This document shows positions 47,101 to 55,258 of a stretch of DNA of 64,000 nucleotides, one piece after another. Within the stretch, counting starts at the first letter, position 1; each line of letters begins with the position of its first letter. The notes under the pieces are model-generated. The model was not told the origin of the DNA. It saw only the letters and a program-made list of their open reading frames with translations, and made no database searches. The stretch comes from Chitinophagaceae bacterium. GTDB taxonomy: Bacteria > Bacteroidota > Bacteroidia > Chitinophagales > Chitinophagaceae. The position numbers were made by a program, and so were the translations under genes. The stretch is from assembly GCA_017853575.1 (NCBI GenBank), contig JAFMJI010000002.1, positions 1 to 64,000 of the forward strand, written 5' to 3'.

Positions 47101-47545
47101 TTCCATGCAACAGGAGGCCATCAGAAAATTAGAGGTTGATGGAAATGTTGAAATTGATCTTGAAGGTGAAAAATATGTATTGCATAGAGATGAAGTAGAT
47201 ATTCAAAGCGAAGATGTTGAAGGTTGGATGGTAGCATCCAGAAATGCATTCACGGTTGCGTTGGATGTTCAGGTTACTCCATCCCTAGAGCAGGAAGGAC
47301 ATGCACGTGAGTTGATCAACCGGATTCAGAAAATTCGCAAGGACATCGACTTGCAACTAACGGATAGAATCCTGGTAACCGTTCAATCTCTTCCTGAATT
47401 CGATAATTCGTTTACTCGATTTAATGATTATATTTGCGCCGAAATTTTGGCTGACAAAATCGTGATGGAGGCTGACTTGAGAGATGGATTTGACACCGAA
47501 ATCGATGGTAAATCATTGAAGATCAACGTTATAAAAAAGGACTAA
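44171..47545 (+). CDS. ileS: Isoleucyl-tRNA synthetase, type 2 (IleRS2-like)
   Basis: 1124 aa from ATG 44171; longer than the ~940-aa E. coli enzyme and closer to the eukaryotic type. Catalytic start GPPSANGMPGIHHV has the class I signature as GIHH (residues 58-61) rather than HXGH; GWDTHGLPVE follows. The editing domain lies between about 190 and 400 (MAWTTTPWTLPSNLGL, TEDGTGIVHTAPAFGADD). KMSKR is at 46181-46195 (GNKMSKRLGNVVDP). An anticodon-binding and extended C-terminal region follows without a CxxC zinc motif. It charges tRNA-Ile with isoleucine. The next gene starts 5 bp after the stop. Confidence 0.95.
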   Translation: MTQGSYKEFDQLNLPAFEKEMLESWSREDAFGESIRNREGSKPFVFYEGPPSANGMPGIHHVISRTLKDMVCRYKTMKGFQVKRKGGWDTHGLPVELGVEKELGITKEDIGKKISVAEYNQKCREAVLRYKDKWDEITTKMGYWVDLKHPYVTFENNYIETLWWCLKRLYEKGYLYESVSIQPYSPAAGTGLSSHELNQPGTYKDVKDTSAVALFKLSQLKNKAHKVFQKINTASDQSDAVFFMAWTTTPWTLPSNLGLTVGSNIEYSLIKTFNPYTADHQYVILASALVGKYFKDDSAAIDFEAFKAGDKLIPWKLMQTFTGEALAGLYYDQLLPFVANSMDSILDITPDADPFKVVVGDFVTTEDGTGIVHTAPAFGADDFKVGKKNNLGILTLVDREGKFVEGVGPYSNRFVKNYKNDEQYVDVNVDICVQLKKEGKAFKVEKYEHNYPHCWRTDKPILYYPLDAWFIKTTACKDRMVALNKTINWKPKSTGDGRFGNWLENMVDWNLSRSRYWGTPLPIWRTEDGAEEICIGSIDELKAQIQQAHDVLGSGINEKFIKEGLNDLHKPYVDEIILVSASGKPMKRVPDLVDVWFDSGAMPYAQWHYPFENKSLIEKGDAFPADFIAEGVDQTRGWFYTLHALGVLLFDKVAYKTVVSNGLVLDKNGNKMSKRLGNVVDPFQTIDTFGADATRWYLITNASPWDNLKFDLEGIKEVQRKFFGTLYNTYQFFALYANVDGFAYKEVDIPYHERPELDRWILSSLQSLIKDVNKHLDDYEPTMAGRAIDEFVDELLSNWYVRLSRRRFWKGDYGTDKISAYQTLYQCMITIVKLAAPISPFFTDYLFRNLNEVSQKEKVASVHHTYFPSANESWIDLKLEERMHMAKEFSSLVLSIRKKVNIRVRQPLQKILIPVSTSSMQSQLQQIEELILAEVNVKEVQYLPADNDFIKKKIKPNFVILGKKLGGKMKLASNVIASMQQEAIRKLEVDGNVEIDLEGEKYVLHRDEVDIQSEDVEGWMVASRNAFTVALDVQVTPSLEQEGHARELINRIQKIRKDIDLQLTDRILVTVQSLPEFDNSFTRFNDYICAEILADKIVMEADLRDGFDTEIDGKSLKINVIKKD

Positions 47546-47550
47546 CAGTT

Positions 47551-48588
47551 ATGGCAACAAAAAAACCAGCTCCCAAGAAAGCTGCAAAACCAGTAAAAAA
47601 AGCGAAGCCGGCTCCAAAAAAAGCTGCGCCTGCAAAAAAAGTTGCCGCTTCAAAATCAGCACCCAAGAAAGCAGCACCGGTAAAAAAAGCAGCGAAACCT
47701 GCCCCTAAAAAAGTTGCAAAACCAGCTCCTAAAAAGGCTGCACCTGCAAAAAAGGGAGCAAAAACTGTAGCTGCAAAGCCTGCTCCTAAAAAGGCTGTTC
47801 CAGCAAAAGTTGTAAAACCGGTTGCAAAAAAACAATTGCCAGCTGTAAAGCCTGCTTCAAAAAAGACTGCCGCTGCACCCTTGAAATCAGCACCAACCAA
47901 GCCGTTAGCAGCAAAAGGTGCTAAGCCAGCACCTGGAGCAAAGCCAATGCCAGCTGCTAAACCTGCTGGAAAGAAAGTTCCAACGATCTCACCCGAAACA
48001 AGGTTTGCTGGAACCAGTACCAAGGTTGCTACCCAAGCTGAAATACGCAAGGCATTGAGGGCAAAAGAGGCTAAGAAAAACCTCAAGCCTGTGCCAATGC
48101 CAAAAATTACTACCAAAACTGCACGTAAATACGAACCTGAATTCACCAAGTCTGTTCTAGACTCTAAACAACCGGTTGATCAAACCGGACCTACACAGCG
48201 TTATTCTGATGCTGACTTGGCGGAGTTTCGTGAATTGGTTCAAAATAAACTCAATGCCGCAAAACAAGAATTGGCCTATTTGAACGGTCTGATCACTCGA
48301 AAGGATTCAATGAGCGGAGAAGATTCAGATAACAGATACATGACCATGGAAGACGGAAGTCTCAGCATGGAGCGTGAGCAACTGAGTCAGATGGCTAGCC
48401 GTCAAATCGATTTTATTGAAAAGTTGGAAAAAGCTTTGATACGCATTGAAAACAAAACATATGGTATCTGCCGTGTTACTGGTCGCTTGATCGACAAAGC
48501 ACGTTTGAAAGCTGTTCCTCATGCTACCTTGAGCATGGAAGCAAAGATGGGTATGTCGAAAAACAGTTTCAACAGTTCCAATCAGTAA
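47551..48588 (+). CDS. DksA/TraR-like protein with histone-H1-like N-terminal tail
   Basis: 345 aa. Residues 2 to about 165 are almost only Lys, Ala, Pro and Val in APKKAA / PAKK units, the pattern of histone H1 and of bacterial H1-like DNA-binding tails. Residues ~210-345 are DksA/TraR-like: a helical hairpin (LAEFRELVQNKLNAAKQELAYLNGLI, later QLSQMASRQIDFIEKLEKALIRIE) and the globular YGICRVTGRLIDKARLKAVPHATLS. Only one of the four zinc cysteines of E. coli DksA remains (C307). It probably binds RNA polymerase and/or DNA. It starts 5 bp after ileS. Confidence 0.88.
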   Translation: MATKKPAPKKAAKPVKKAKPAPKKAAPAKKVAASKSAPKKAAPVKKAAKPAPKKVAKPAPKKAAPAKKGAKTVAAKPAPKKAVPAKVVKPVAKKQLPAVKPASKKTAAAPLKSAPTKPLAAKGAKPAPGAKPMPAAKPAGKKVPTISPETRFAGTSTKVATQAEIRKALRAKEAKKNLKPVPMPKITTKTARKYEPEFTKSVLDSKQPVDQTGPTQRYSDADLAEFRELVQNKLNAAKQELAYLNGLITRKDSMSGEDSDNRYMTMEDGSLSMEREQLSQMASRQIDFIEKLEKALIRIENKTYGICRVTGRLIDKARLKAVPHATLSMEAKMGMSKNSFNSSNQ

Positions 48589-48602
48589 CTTTTTCTGAAT
48601 TT

Positions 48603-50423
48603 TTATTGCATTTGCTGCATGGCAACTAGCTTGCAGTAAATTCCATTGAGTTTCATCAACTCATCATGCTTTCCCTTTTCTGCTATTTTACCTTCGTGAA
48701 GAACCACGATCTCATCTGCATGCTTGATCGTTGAGAGCCTGTGGGCAATGATGATGCTGGTTCTGTCTTTCATCAAATTAAAAATTGCATCCTGAACCCA
48801 TTTTTCACTTTCAGTGTCCAATGACGAAGTTGCCTCATCTAGAATGAGGATAGGTGGATTTTTCAATACTGCTCTTGCAATTGTAACTCTTTGTCTTTCA
48901 CCTCCGCTCAAACTTGAGCCTCGTTCTCCAACCATTGTGTAGATTCCCTTTTCTTTCTGGTCAATAAAATGATGTGCATTTGCTATGGATACCGCCTTTT
49001 CAATTTGCTGATCTGTCGCATCTTCTTTACCCAATGAAATATTTGCTTTGATGGTATCATTGAAAAGAATAGGCTCTTGTGTAACAATGCCCATCAGATT
49101 TCTAAGTGATTTTATTTTATATTTTTTGATATCAACACCATCAATCAAGACTTCTCCATTTGTGCAATCATGAAATCTTGGAATCAAATCAGCCAGGGTT
49201 GATTTCCCAGCACCGGATGATCCAACGAGTGCAATGGTTTGTCCTTTTTTGATATTCAGGTTGATGTTATGCAGAATTAATTTGTTGTCGTATGAAAAGG
49301 ATACATTTTTAAATTCAATCGAATCTTGAAATTGATCAATTGAAATTGATTGAGGATCTTCTTTGATCGACTCTTCCTTATCAATAAGTTGCTTGATACG
49401 CTCAATACTGGCTGCTCCTTTTTGTATGTTGTAAGAAGCAGTGCTAAAGGCTTTCAAGGGGTTAATGACCTGTGTAAAAATTACTATGAAAGTGAGAAAG
49501 TCTTGACCAGATAACCCAACTTCTGTTTTGAGTACCAGCCTGCCACCATAATACAATACACAACAAACAGAGAAGATACCAAGGGTTTCAGATACCGGTG
49601 AAGCCAGATCCCTTCTTCTGATACTGCTGTTTTTTATTTTTAACAATTCTTCATTCTGGTTTTTGAATCTTTCATGTTGTTGATGTTCTGCATTGAATGC
49701 TTTTATGATGCGCATTCCACCAAGTGTTTCCTCAATTGTGCTTAAGATTTCTCCAAGTTTGATTTGAACTACACTGGAAACTTTTTTAAGTGATCTGCCA
49801 ATTCTTCCTATGATCAATCCGGACAAAGGCAAAAAAAACAAGAGAAAAATAGATAGCTCCGGACTCAAATGTACCATCGCAAACAAATAGCAGATGATGA
49901 GGACGGGCTCTCTAAAAAAACTTTCCAGAAAACTGATGGTAGAAAATTCTACATCCTGTAAGTCGTTTGTAAGTCGACTCATAATATCACCCTTCCTTTG
50001 TTCATTAAAGAATCCAATGGGCAATTGCAATATTTTTCCAAACATGTCATTGCGCATGTCGTTTATGATGCCATTTCTGATGGGGGTCAACAAATAAAGC
50101 GCAGCGTATAGAAAAATATTTTTTAGTATTATCGTTGCAACCATGATGATGCAAATCAGACCAAGTGCATGAATTCTGCCATCATCTGATTGCAATATTT
50201 CACCCAGGTATTGATAAAATGCACCTAATATATTTCCAAACTTGAACCTGGAGCCCAATGCATTTCCCTCATTTTCCAATCCAAAAATCAATGTTAAAAA
50301 AGGTGCCAGCATGGTGAGAGAGATTAATGAAAACAGGGCGGAGAAAAGGTTTAGCATAAAATAACCCATCACCATTTGTGGGTATTTTTTAATATAATTG
50401 AAAATGATTGCCAAACTTCGCAT
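48603..50423 (-). CDS. ABC transporter, fused permease and ATPase (MsbA-like)
   Basis: 606 aa. An exporter-type membrane domain with six helices (about 1-325) is followed by the ATPase: Walker A GSSGAGKSTL, SLSGGERQR signature, Walker B ILILDEATS and the H-loop AHRLSTIKHAD. The half-transporter layout and FNEQRKGDIMSRLTNDLQDVE in the coupling helix region match the MsbA/lipid and drug exporter group. The substrate is not readable; lipid A or a drug is possible. It has its own -7 box. Confidence 0.92.
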   Translation of the reverse strand: MRSLAIIFNYIKKYPQMVMGYFMLNLFSALFSLISLTMLAPFLTLIFGLENEGNALGSRFKFGNILGAFYQYLGEILQSDDGRIHALGLICIIMVATIILKNIFLYAALYLLTPIRNGIINDMRNDMFGKILQLPIGFFNEQRKGDIMSRLTNDLQDVEFSTISFLESFFREPVLIICYLFAMVHLSPELSIFLLFFLPLSGLIIGRIGRSLKKVSSVVQIKLGEILSTIEETLGGMRIIKAFNAEHQQHERFKNQNEELLKIKNSSIRRRDLASPVSETLGIFSVCCVLYYGGRLVLKTEVGLSGQDFLTFIVIFTQVINPLKAFSTASYNIQKGAASIERIKQLIDKEESIKEDPQSISIDQFQDSIEFKNVSFSYDNKLILHNINLNIKKGQTIALVGSSGAGKSTLADLIPRFHDCTNGEVLIDGVDIKKYKIKSLRNLMGIVTQEPILFNDTIKANISLGKEDATDQQIEKAVSIANAHHFIDQKEKGIYTMVGERGSSLSGGERQRVTIARAVLKNPPILILDEATSSLDTESEKWVQDAIFNLMKDRTSIIIAHRLSTIKHADEIVVLHEGKIAEKGKHDELMKLNGIYCKLVAMQQMQ

Positions 50424-50454
50424 GCTCTTGCGTCCCTTTTTATAGAATTGGCAT

Positions 50455-50462
50455 CAAAAGTA
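50455..50462 (-). promoter_or_regulatory. -7 promoter element of the MsbA-like ABC gene
   Basis: On the minus strand TACTTTTG matches TAnnTTTG, 32 bases before the ATG at 50423. A near match for the divergent rbfA (TATTTTTA) lies at 50465-50472, so the two promoters nearly touch. Confidence 0.5.
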
Positions 50463-50493
50463 ACTATTTTTACATCCATCAAAACTGATTGGA

Positions 50494-50856
50494 ATGGAGG
50501 AAAGCAAAAGACAGAAACAAGTTGCTGGAGTAATCCAAGAAGCCATCAATGATATTTTTTTAAGATTGGGACTCAATATGGTAGATGGTGGAATGGTATC
50601 TATCTCACATGTAAAAATTACTCCTGATTTATTAGAGGCACGTATATATTTAAGTTTATTCAAGGTGAATAATCCAGATGCTTTGATCAATCGTTTGGAA
50701 GATCGAAAAGGGGAGATAAAAAAAGAATTGGGCTTGAGGGTAAAACAGCAATTGAGAAGAATGCCAGAATTGAAATTTTACAAAGACGATACCCTCGACC
50801 ATGTTTTTAAAATGGAAGAGATCTTCAAAAAAATAAACGAAGAACGTAATACATGA
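50494..50856 (+). CDS. rbfA: Ribosome-binding factor A
   Basis: 120 aa. SKRQKQVAGVIQEAINDIF, VSISHVKITPDLLEARIYLSLF and LRRMPELKFYKDDTLD are the RbfA KH-type pattern. It helps mature the 5' end of 16S rRNA in the 30S subunit, notably in the cold. It overlaps the next gene by 4 bp (ATGA). Confidence 0.93.
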   Translation: MEESKRQKQVAGVIQEAINDIFLRLGLNMVDGGMVSISHVKITPDLLEARIYLSLFKVNNPDALINRLEDRKGEIKKELGLRVKQQLRRMPELKFYKDDTLDHVFKMEEIFKKINEERNT

Positions 50857-52085
50857 AAGGGAATCTCCTTTTCAAATTTTCCTGGCGCTATTTTAAAGCG
50901 AAGAAGTCAACCCAAGCTGTCAACATTATTTCCTGGGTAAGTGTATTTGCCATGCTTTTTGGAAGTGCTTCTTTAATCATTATCCTCAGTGCTTTCAATG
51001 GTTTTGAGACTTTGGTAAAGTCGCTTTATGCCTCGTTTTATACAGATATAAGAATAAGTGCAGCAGAGGGAAAAATCATGCATATTTCAGCAGAACAACT
51101 TCAGAAATTAAAGGCAGTTGATGGAATTTCAGCGTTTACACAATCCATCGAAGAAAAGGCAGTGGTTCAGTATGAATCCTCCCAACAAGTTGTAATGATA
51201 AAAGGTGTTGATGATGCATATCCCCATACGAGTGGTGTGCCATCAAAATTGATCCGAGGTAAATTTTCTCTGGGAAATGAAACTTCTCCTTCACTCGTGA
51301 TGGGAATAGGCGTGGAACAAGCCTTAGGCTTGATGGCAGACCGATCCATTTTTCCAGTCACTTTGTATCTTCCAAAAAAAACATCTGACAAAAATTTGAT
51401 TCAGCCTATGGATGCACTGAGTGTTTCAAATGCATATCCAAGGGGGGTATTTTCTATTCAAAGTGATTTTGATAATAAATATGTTTTGACAAATATTTCT
51501 TTTTTAAAAACATTCATGAATTATCAAAGTGATGAAATCACATATTTGGAGATAAAGACAAATCCCAATGCGAACATATCTTCCATCAAAGAAAAATTGA
51601 AGACAATTTTTGATAAGAATTATAAGATTGAAGATCGATTTGAACAAAACAGAACACTCTTTACAACCATTCGATTGGAGAAGCTTGCCATCTATGGCAT
51701 TTTTATCCTGATATTAATTGTTGCTGCATTCAATATGATAGGCTCTCTGAGTATGCTTGTATTGGAGAAACAACGAGATATCAATATTTTGAAAGCTATG
51801 GGAGCGACCGATATACTGATTCAGAAAATATTTCTATTGGAAGGAATATTGCTTTCTGCAATTGGCAGTGTTGGTGGAGTATTGCTTGCTATATTGATTT
51901 GTTTTCTGCAAACAACATTTAAATTAGTGCCTTTACAAGGAGCAAGCTTTCTAATTGATTATTATCCGGTCGAATGGAGAATGCTTGATATTGGAATAGT
52001 GGCATCCACTGTAATGGTGATCGGATTGATTGCATCCTGGATGCCAGCCAGAAAGGCTGCGCTTCAACAAATTTCATTAAGTTAA
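50853..52085 (+). CDS. Lipoprotein-releasing ABC transporter permease (LolC/E-like)
   Basis: 410 aa. One N-terminal helix (about 25-48), a long periplasmic domain (about 50-270, MacB-PCD type), then three helices (about 275-300, 325-350, 380-400) with the FtsX core: NMIGSLSMLVLEKQRDINILKAMGAT. It resembles LolC/LolE, which move lipoproteins to the outer-membrane carrier together with the LolD ATPase. LolD is not nearby. It is translationally coupled to rbfA, a common Bacteroidota arrangement. Confidence 0.88.
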   Translation: MKGNLLFKFSWRYFKAKKSTQAVNIISWVSVFAMLFGSASLIIILSAFNGFETLVKSLYASFYTDIRISAAEGKIMHISAEQLQKLKAVDGISAFTQSIEEKAVVQYESSQQVVMIKGVDDAYPHTSGVPSKLIRGKFSLGNETSPSLVMGIGVEQALGLMADRSIFPVTLYLPKKTSDKNLIQPMDALSVSNAYPRGVFSIQSDFDNKYVLTNISFLKTFMNYQSDEITYLEIKTNPNANISSIKEKLKTIFDKNYKIEDRFEQNRTLFTTIRLEKLAIYGIFILILIVAAFNMIGSLSMLVLEKQRDINILKAMGATDILIQKIFLLEGILLSAIGSVGGVLLAILICFLQTTFKLVPLQGASFLIDYYPVEWRMLDIGIVASTVMVIGLIASWMPARKAALQQISLS

Positions 52086-52919
52086 TCAGTAATCCCCAAG
52101 CGTTTCGGGAAGCTGCGCCAATGCCTTTGCAAGTTGATCGTCGTTGGGAGCAATGCCATGCCACCCATGATCATTTTCCATGAAATCAACTCCTTTGCCC
52201 ATAAGGGTATGCATCATGATGGCAATAGGTTTTCCTTTGCCAACCATTGCTTTCGCTTGGTTGAGTACTTTCACCACATCATCCATATCATTTCCCTGCA
52301 TATCTAATGTCGCCCATCCAAAAGATTCAAATTTTTCTTTGATATTTCCGAGTGACATTACTTTATCTGTTGGTCCATCGATCTGTTGACCATTCCAATC
52401 GATTGTTGCAATTAGATTGTCCACTTTATGGTGTGCTCCAAACATGACTGCTTCCCAAATTTGGCCTTCTTGCAATTCGCCATCACCGTGTAGTGAATAA
52501 ACAACATGTGTATCGTTGTTCAATTTTTTTGCAAGTGCAGTTCCAATGGCAACGCTTAATCCTTGTCCCAATGAACCTGAAGCAATTCTTACTCCCGGTA
52601 GGTGTTCATGTGTGGTTGGATGTCCTTGTAATCTAGAATTTAATTTTCTGAAGGTTCCAAGTTCTTTGACAGGGAAGTAACCTGCGCGTGCAAGGCATGC
52701 ATAGAAAACTGGAGAAATATGTCCATTGGATAAAATGAATACATCTTCGTTTTTCGCATCCATTTGAAATGAAGGATTGTGTTCCATCACTTTAAAATAG
52801 AGGGCAGTTAGAAAATCGGTACAGCCAAGTGAACCGCCTGGGTGGCCACTTTGCACTCCATGTACCATTCGAACGATATCTCTTCTAATCTGTGTTGCTG
52901 TTTCCTGCAAGCTTGCCAT
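52086..52919 (-). CDS. Transketolase, N-terminal subunit
   Basis: 277 aa from ATG 52919; the open frame reaches 52964 but passes through a -7 box. It carries only the thiamine-diphosphate-binding half: HGVQSGHPGGSLGCTDFLTALYF, HGDGELQEGQIWEA with the Mg2+ motif, and DHGWHGIAPND near the end. Full transketolases are ~650 aa; split versions have the second half as an adjacent gene. Here neither neighbour is the C-terminal half. The partner must be elsewhere. It transfers two-carbon units in the pentose phosphate pathway. Confidence 0.92.
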   Translation of the reverse strand: MASLQETATQIRRDIVRMVHGVQSGHPGGSLGCTDFLTALYFKVMEHNPSFQMDAKNEDVFILSNGHISPVFYACLARAGYFPVKELGTFRKLNSRLQGHPTTHEHLPGVRIASGSLGQGLSVAIGTALAKKLNNDTHVVYSLHGDGELQEGQIWEAVMFGAHHKVDNLIATIDWNGQQIDGPTDKVMSLGNIKEKFESFGWATLDMQGNDMDDVVKVLNQAKAMVGKGKPIAIMMHTLMGKGVDFMENDHGWHGIAPNDDQLAKALAQLPETLGDY

Positions 52920-52934
52920 GTAGATTCTTTGCTG

Positions 52935-52942
52935 CAAAACTA
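52935..52942 (-). promoter_or_regulatory. -7 promoter element of the transketolase N-half gene
   Basis: TAGTTTTG on the minus strand matches TAnnTTTG and sits 15 bases before ATG 52919. It interlocks with the frr promoter on the other strand. Confidence 0.55.
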
Positions 52943-52952
52943 AGGTTTTTGT

Positions 52953-52960
52953 TAGCTTTG
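52953..52960 (+). promoter_or_regulatory. -7 promoter element of frr
   Basis: TAGCTTTG matches TAnnTTTG; TTTG at 52928-52931 lies 21 bases upstream as a -33 candidate. It is 18 bases before ATG 52979. Confidence 0.6.
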
Positions 52961-52978
52961 CCATCCAAATTGTTCATT

Positions 52979-53542
52979 ATGTCTGCCGAACTACAATCAC
53001 ATATTACAACTGCAAATGATTTGATGACAAAGGCCATTGCGCACTTAGAAGCGGAACTCGTAAAAGTGAGGGCTGGAAGGGCAAATCCACAAATGTTTGA
53101 TGGATTGGTAGTGGACTATTACGGTTCACCAACGCCCATTTCACAGGTTGGAAATATTACGGTTGCAGATGCCAGGACCCTGACCATTCAACCATGGGAA
53201 AAAAATATGCTTCAGCCAATTGAGCGGTCAATCATTGCCGCAAACCTTGGTGTTACTCCTCAAAACGATGGTACTATCATCCGTATTTTTCTTCCACCAC
53301 TTACCGAAGAGCGTAGAAAAGAAATTGTGAAGAGGGTGCAATCGGAGGGAGAGCATTCCAAAGTGGCTATTAGAAACATCCGTCGAGACGCCATTGAAAA
53401 TGTGAAGAAACTTCAGAAAGCAGGACTCAGTGAAGACCAGGCGGTTGATGCAGAGAAAGAAATTCAAGACTTAACCAATAAGTACATTTCGTTGGTTGAC
53501 AAGCATCTTGCATCCAAGGAAAAAGAGATCATGAGCGTTTAA
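52979..53542 (+). CDS. frr: Ribosome recycling factor
   Basis: 187 aa from ATG 52979, the normal RRF length. The open frame extends to 52892 but that part lies over the divergent promoter. LEAELVKVRAGRANPQMFDGLVVDYYGSPTPISQVGNITVADARTLTIQPWEK and RKEIVKRVQSEGEHSKVAIRNIRRDAI are the family sequence. With EF-G it splits ribosomes after termination. 4-bp overlap with the convergent transporter gene. Confidence 0.96.
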   Translation: MSAELQSHITTANDLMTKAIAHLEAELVKVRAGRANPQMFDGLVVDYYGSPTPISQVGNITVADARTLTIQPWEKNMLQPIERSIIAANLGVTPQNDGTIIRIFLPPLTEERRKEIVKRVQSEGEHSKVAIRNIRRDAIENVKKLQKAGLSEDQAVDAEKEIQDLTNKYISLVDKHLASKEKEIMSV

Positions 53543-54390
53543 TTCGCCAATCTCACCCCCAATAAGATAATCGCCATCCCTACCACTTGCATCAAGGTGA
53601 TGGTTTCTCCGGTTGTGATTCCCCATGCAATGGCAACAAACGGAATTCCATATGTTACCATAGAGGCAAATACTGGACCAGCTTTTTTCATCAAGATATA
53701 GAAGGTTACTGATGCAACACCTGTTCCCATAATACCCAATACTGCAGCAGCAATGGTTCCACTGGTCCATTCACCGCTCATCAAACGCGGGTCGGTGAAA
53801 TATCCTGTCAGAAATAATATCAGCAGCGTTGGTAGGATGAGGGATGTAAATGCGATCGTTGCAATGTGCATGGGCGCAACATTTTGAATATATTTTGATA
53901 CCACATTTACATTCAAGCCATAGCACAACGTTGCTATCACAACAAAAAATGCATATCCTATGTATTGAAAACTGATTCCTTTGTTTCCGTTCAACAGCAA
54001 TACCAACATACCCGCAAATCCCATGATCATTCCAGCCCATTTGATCCATCCCAGCTTCATATTAAAAAAAGCAGTTCCGATGGCGATTGTTGCTAATGGA
54101 GTAAGTGCATTTAGAATACCTGCAAGCGAGCTATCAATTTTTGTTTGTGCGATACAAAATAAGTAGGCAGGGAAAAATGTTCCGAGAAAACCGGATATGA
54201 TGATGGGGCGAATGATTTCCTTGGGAACTTCTGTGTATGCCTTTTTAGCAAATGGGAGCATAAATACACCTGCAAAAATGATACGAATAGATGCCACCTG
54301 AAATGGGCTGAGGGCCTCCAGTCCTGTTTTCATCAATACAAATGAACTGCCCCAAATAAAACAAAGTATGATGAACAAGAGCCATTTCAT
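53539..54390 (-). CDS. EamA/DMT-family transporter
   Basis: 283 aa with ten hydrophobic helices in two EamA halves (about 1-135 and 145-283). Start ATG 54390 (MKWLLFIILCFIWGSSFVLMK), 9 bases after another possible start. IFAGVFMLPFAKKA and GLNVNVVSKYIQNV are typical. These proteins export metabolites such as amino acids or purines; the substrate is not readable. A second member is at 62714-63625. Confidence 0.88.
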   Translation of the reverse strand: MKWLLFIILCFIWGSSFVLMKTGLEALSPFQVASIRIIFAGVFMLPFAKKAYTEVPKEIIRPIIISGFLGTFFPAYLFCIAQTKIDSSLAGILNALTPLATIAIGTAFFNMKLGWIKWAGMIMGFAGMLVLLLNGNKGISFQYIGYAFFVVIATLCYGLNVNVVSKYIQNVAPMHIATIAFTSLILPTLLILFLTGYFTDPRLMSGEWTSGTIAAAVLGIMGTGVASVTFYILMKKAGPVFASMVTYGIPFVAIAWGITTGETITLMQVVGMAIILLGVRLAN

Positions 54391-54438
54391 GGTGACCAAA
54401 TTTTGGCTGCAAATATCGGTAAAATAAGGCCTAATGAT

Positions 54439-54446
54439 TATATTTG
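54439..54446 (+). promoter_or_regulatory. -7 promoter element of scpA
   Basis: TATATTTG matches TAnnTTTG. It stands 29 bases before the GTG start at 54476. Confidence 0.5.
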
Positions 54447-54475
54447 TCGTCTTACATTTTCTTTAAATCTATAGC

Positions 54476-55258
54476 GTGAATACGGCAAGTTATCAGATTA
54501 GTTTACCACAGTTTGAGGGTCCTTTTGATCTTCTGCTATTTTTTATTGAGAGAGACGAATTGGATATCTATAATATTCCCATCAAGAAGATCATTGATGA
54601 TTTCCTGGTTTTTATCAAACAATCTGAGGAAGATAATATTGAGCTAAGCAGTGAGTTCATTTTGTTTATTTCAACCTTGATGAGGATCAAGGCAAAAATG
54701 TTGTTGCCGCGTAAAGAGTTGGATGAGCATGGAAATGAAATTGATCCGCGTCAGGAACTAATCGACAAAATTCTTGAATACAAGAAATTCAAAGAGGCGT
54801 CACAGAAGCTTGCAGATATGGAACAGCAACGCATGTTCATGGTGAAGCGTGGTAATTTGCAGCAGGACTTACATGCCGTTGGAGAAGAAGCATCTGAGGG
54901 TACTGAAATTCAATCCATATCTCTTTTCAAACTGATGAAAGTGTTTGAAAAGGTGATGCAAAGATTGCATGATCGTCAGAACAAACCACAACACGTTGTT
55001 TACAGGTATAATTATACCATGGAAGAAAGCAGGGAATATGTGTTGAAAGTGAGTGCTGAAGAAAAGACGATGTCTTTTGAAAAAATATTTGATGTTTGCC
55101 AAGATCGCTTGCATGCCATCTTCTTGTTTTTGACGCTACTTGAACTTGTTCAACAAAATTATCTTGCAATCATCATCGGTGAGGGCAGAAACAATTTTAT
55201 CATTGAATACAATGACGAAAGGCCCGAAGATCCTGAGTTTGTAACAATTACTGAATAA
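54476..55258 (+). CDS. scpA: Segregation and condensation protein A
   Basis: 260 aa, starting at GTG 54476. SLPQFEGPFDLLLFFIERDELDIYNIPIKKI is the N-terminal kleisin signature; LSSEFILFISTLMRIKAKMLLPRKE follows, and a C-terminal winged-helix part ends the protein. ScpA bridges the SMC heads with ScpB in chromosome condensation. scpB and smc are not in the window. It overlaps the convergent dxs by 11 bp. Confidence 0.93.
   Translation: MNTASYQISLPQFEGPFDLLLFFIERDELDIYNIPIKKIIDDFLVFIKQSEEDNIELSSEFILFISTLMRIKAKMLLPRKELDEHGNEIDPRQELIDKILEYKKFKEASQKLADMEQQRMFMVKRGNLQQDLHAVGEEASEGTEIQSISLFKLMKVFEKVMQRLHDRQNKPQHVVYRYNYTMEESREYVLKVSAEEKTMSFEKIFDVCQDRLHAIFLFLTLLELVQQNYLAIIIGEGRNNFIIEYNDERPEDPEFVTITE

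Noticed and set aside
47560-47960. Tandem DNA repeats suggesting a mobile or CRISPR-like array
   Set aside because: The repeats are codon-level (PKKAA/PAKK) and vary in spacing and bases; they are part of a protein tail.
47529-48149. 206-aa open frame on the minus strand, rich in Gly, Ala and Phe
   Set aside because: It is the antisense of the Lys/Ala/Pro repeat region of the DksA-like gene; the repeats have no stops on the other strand.
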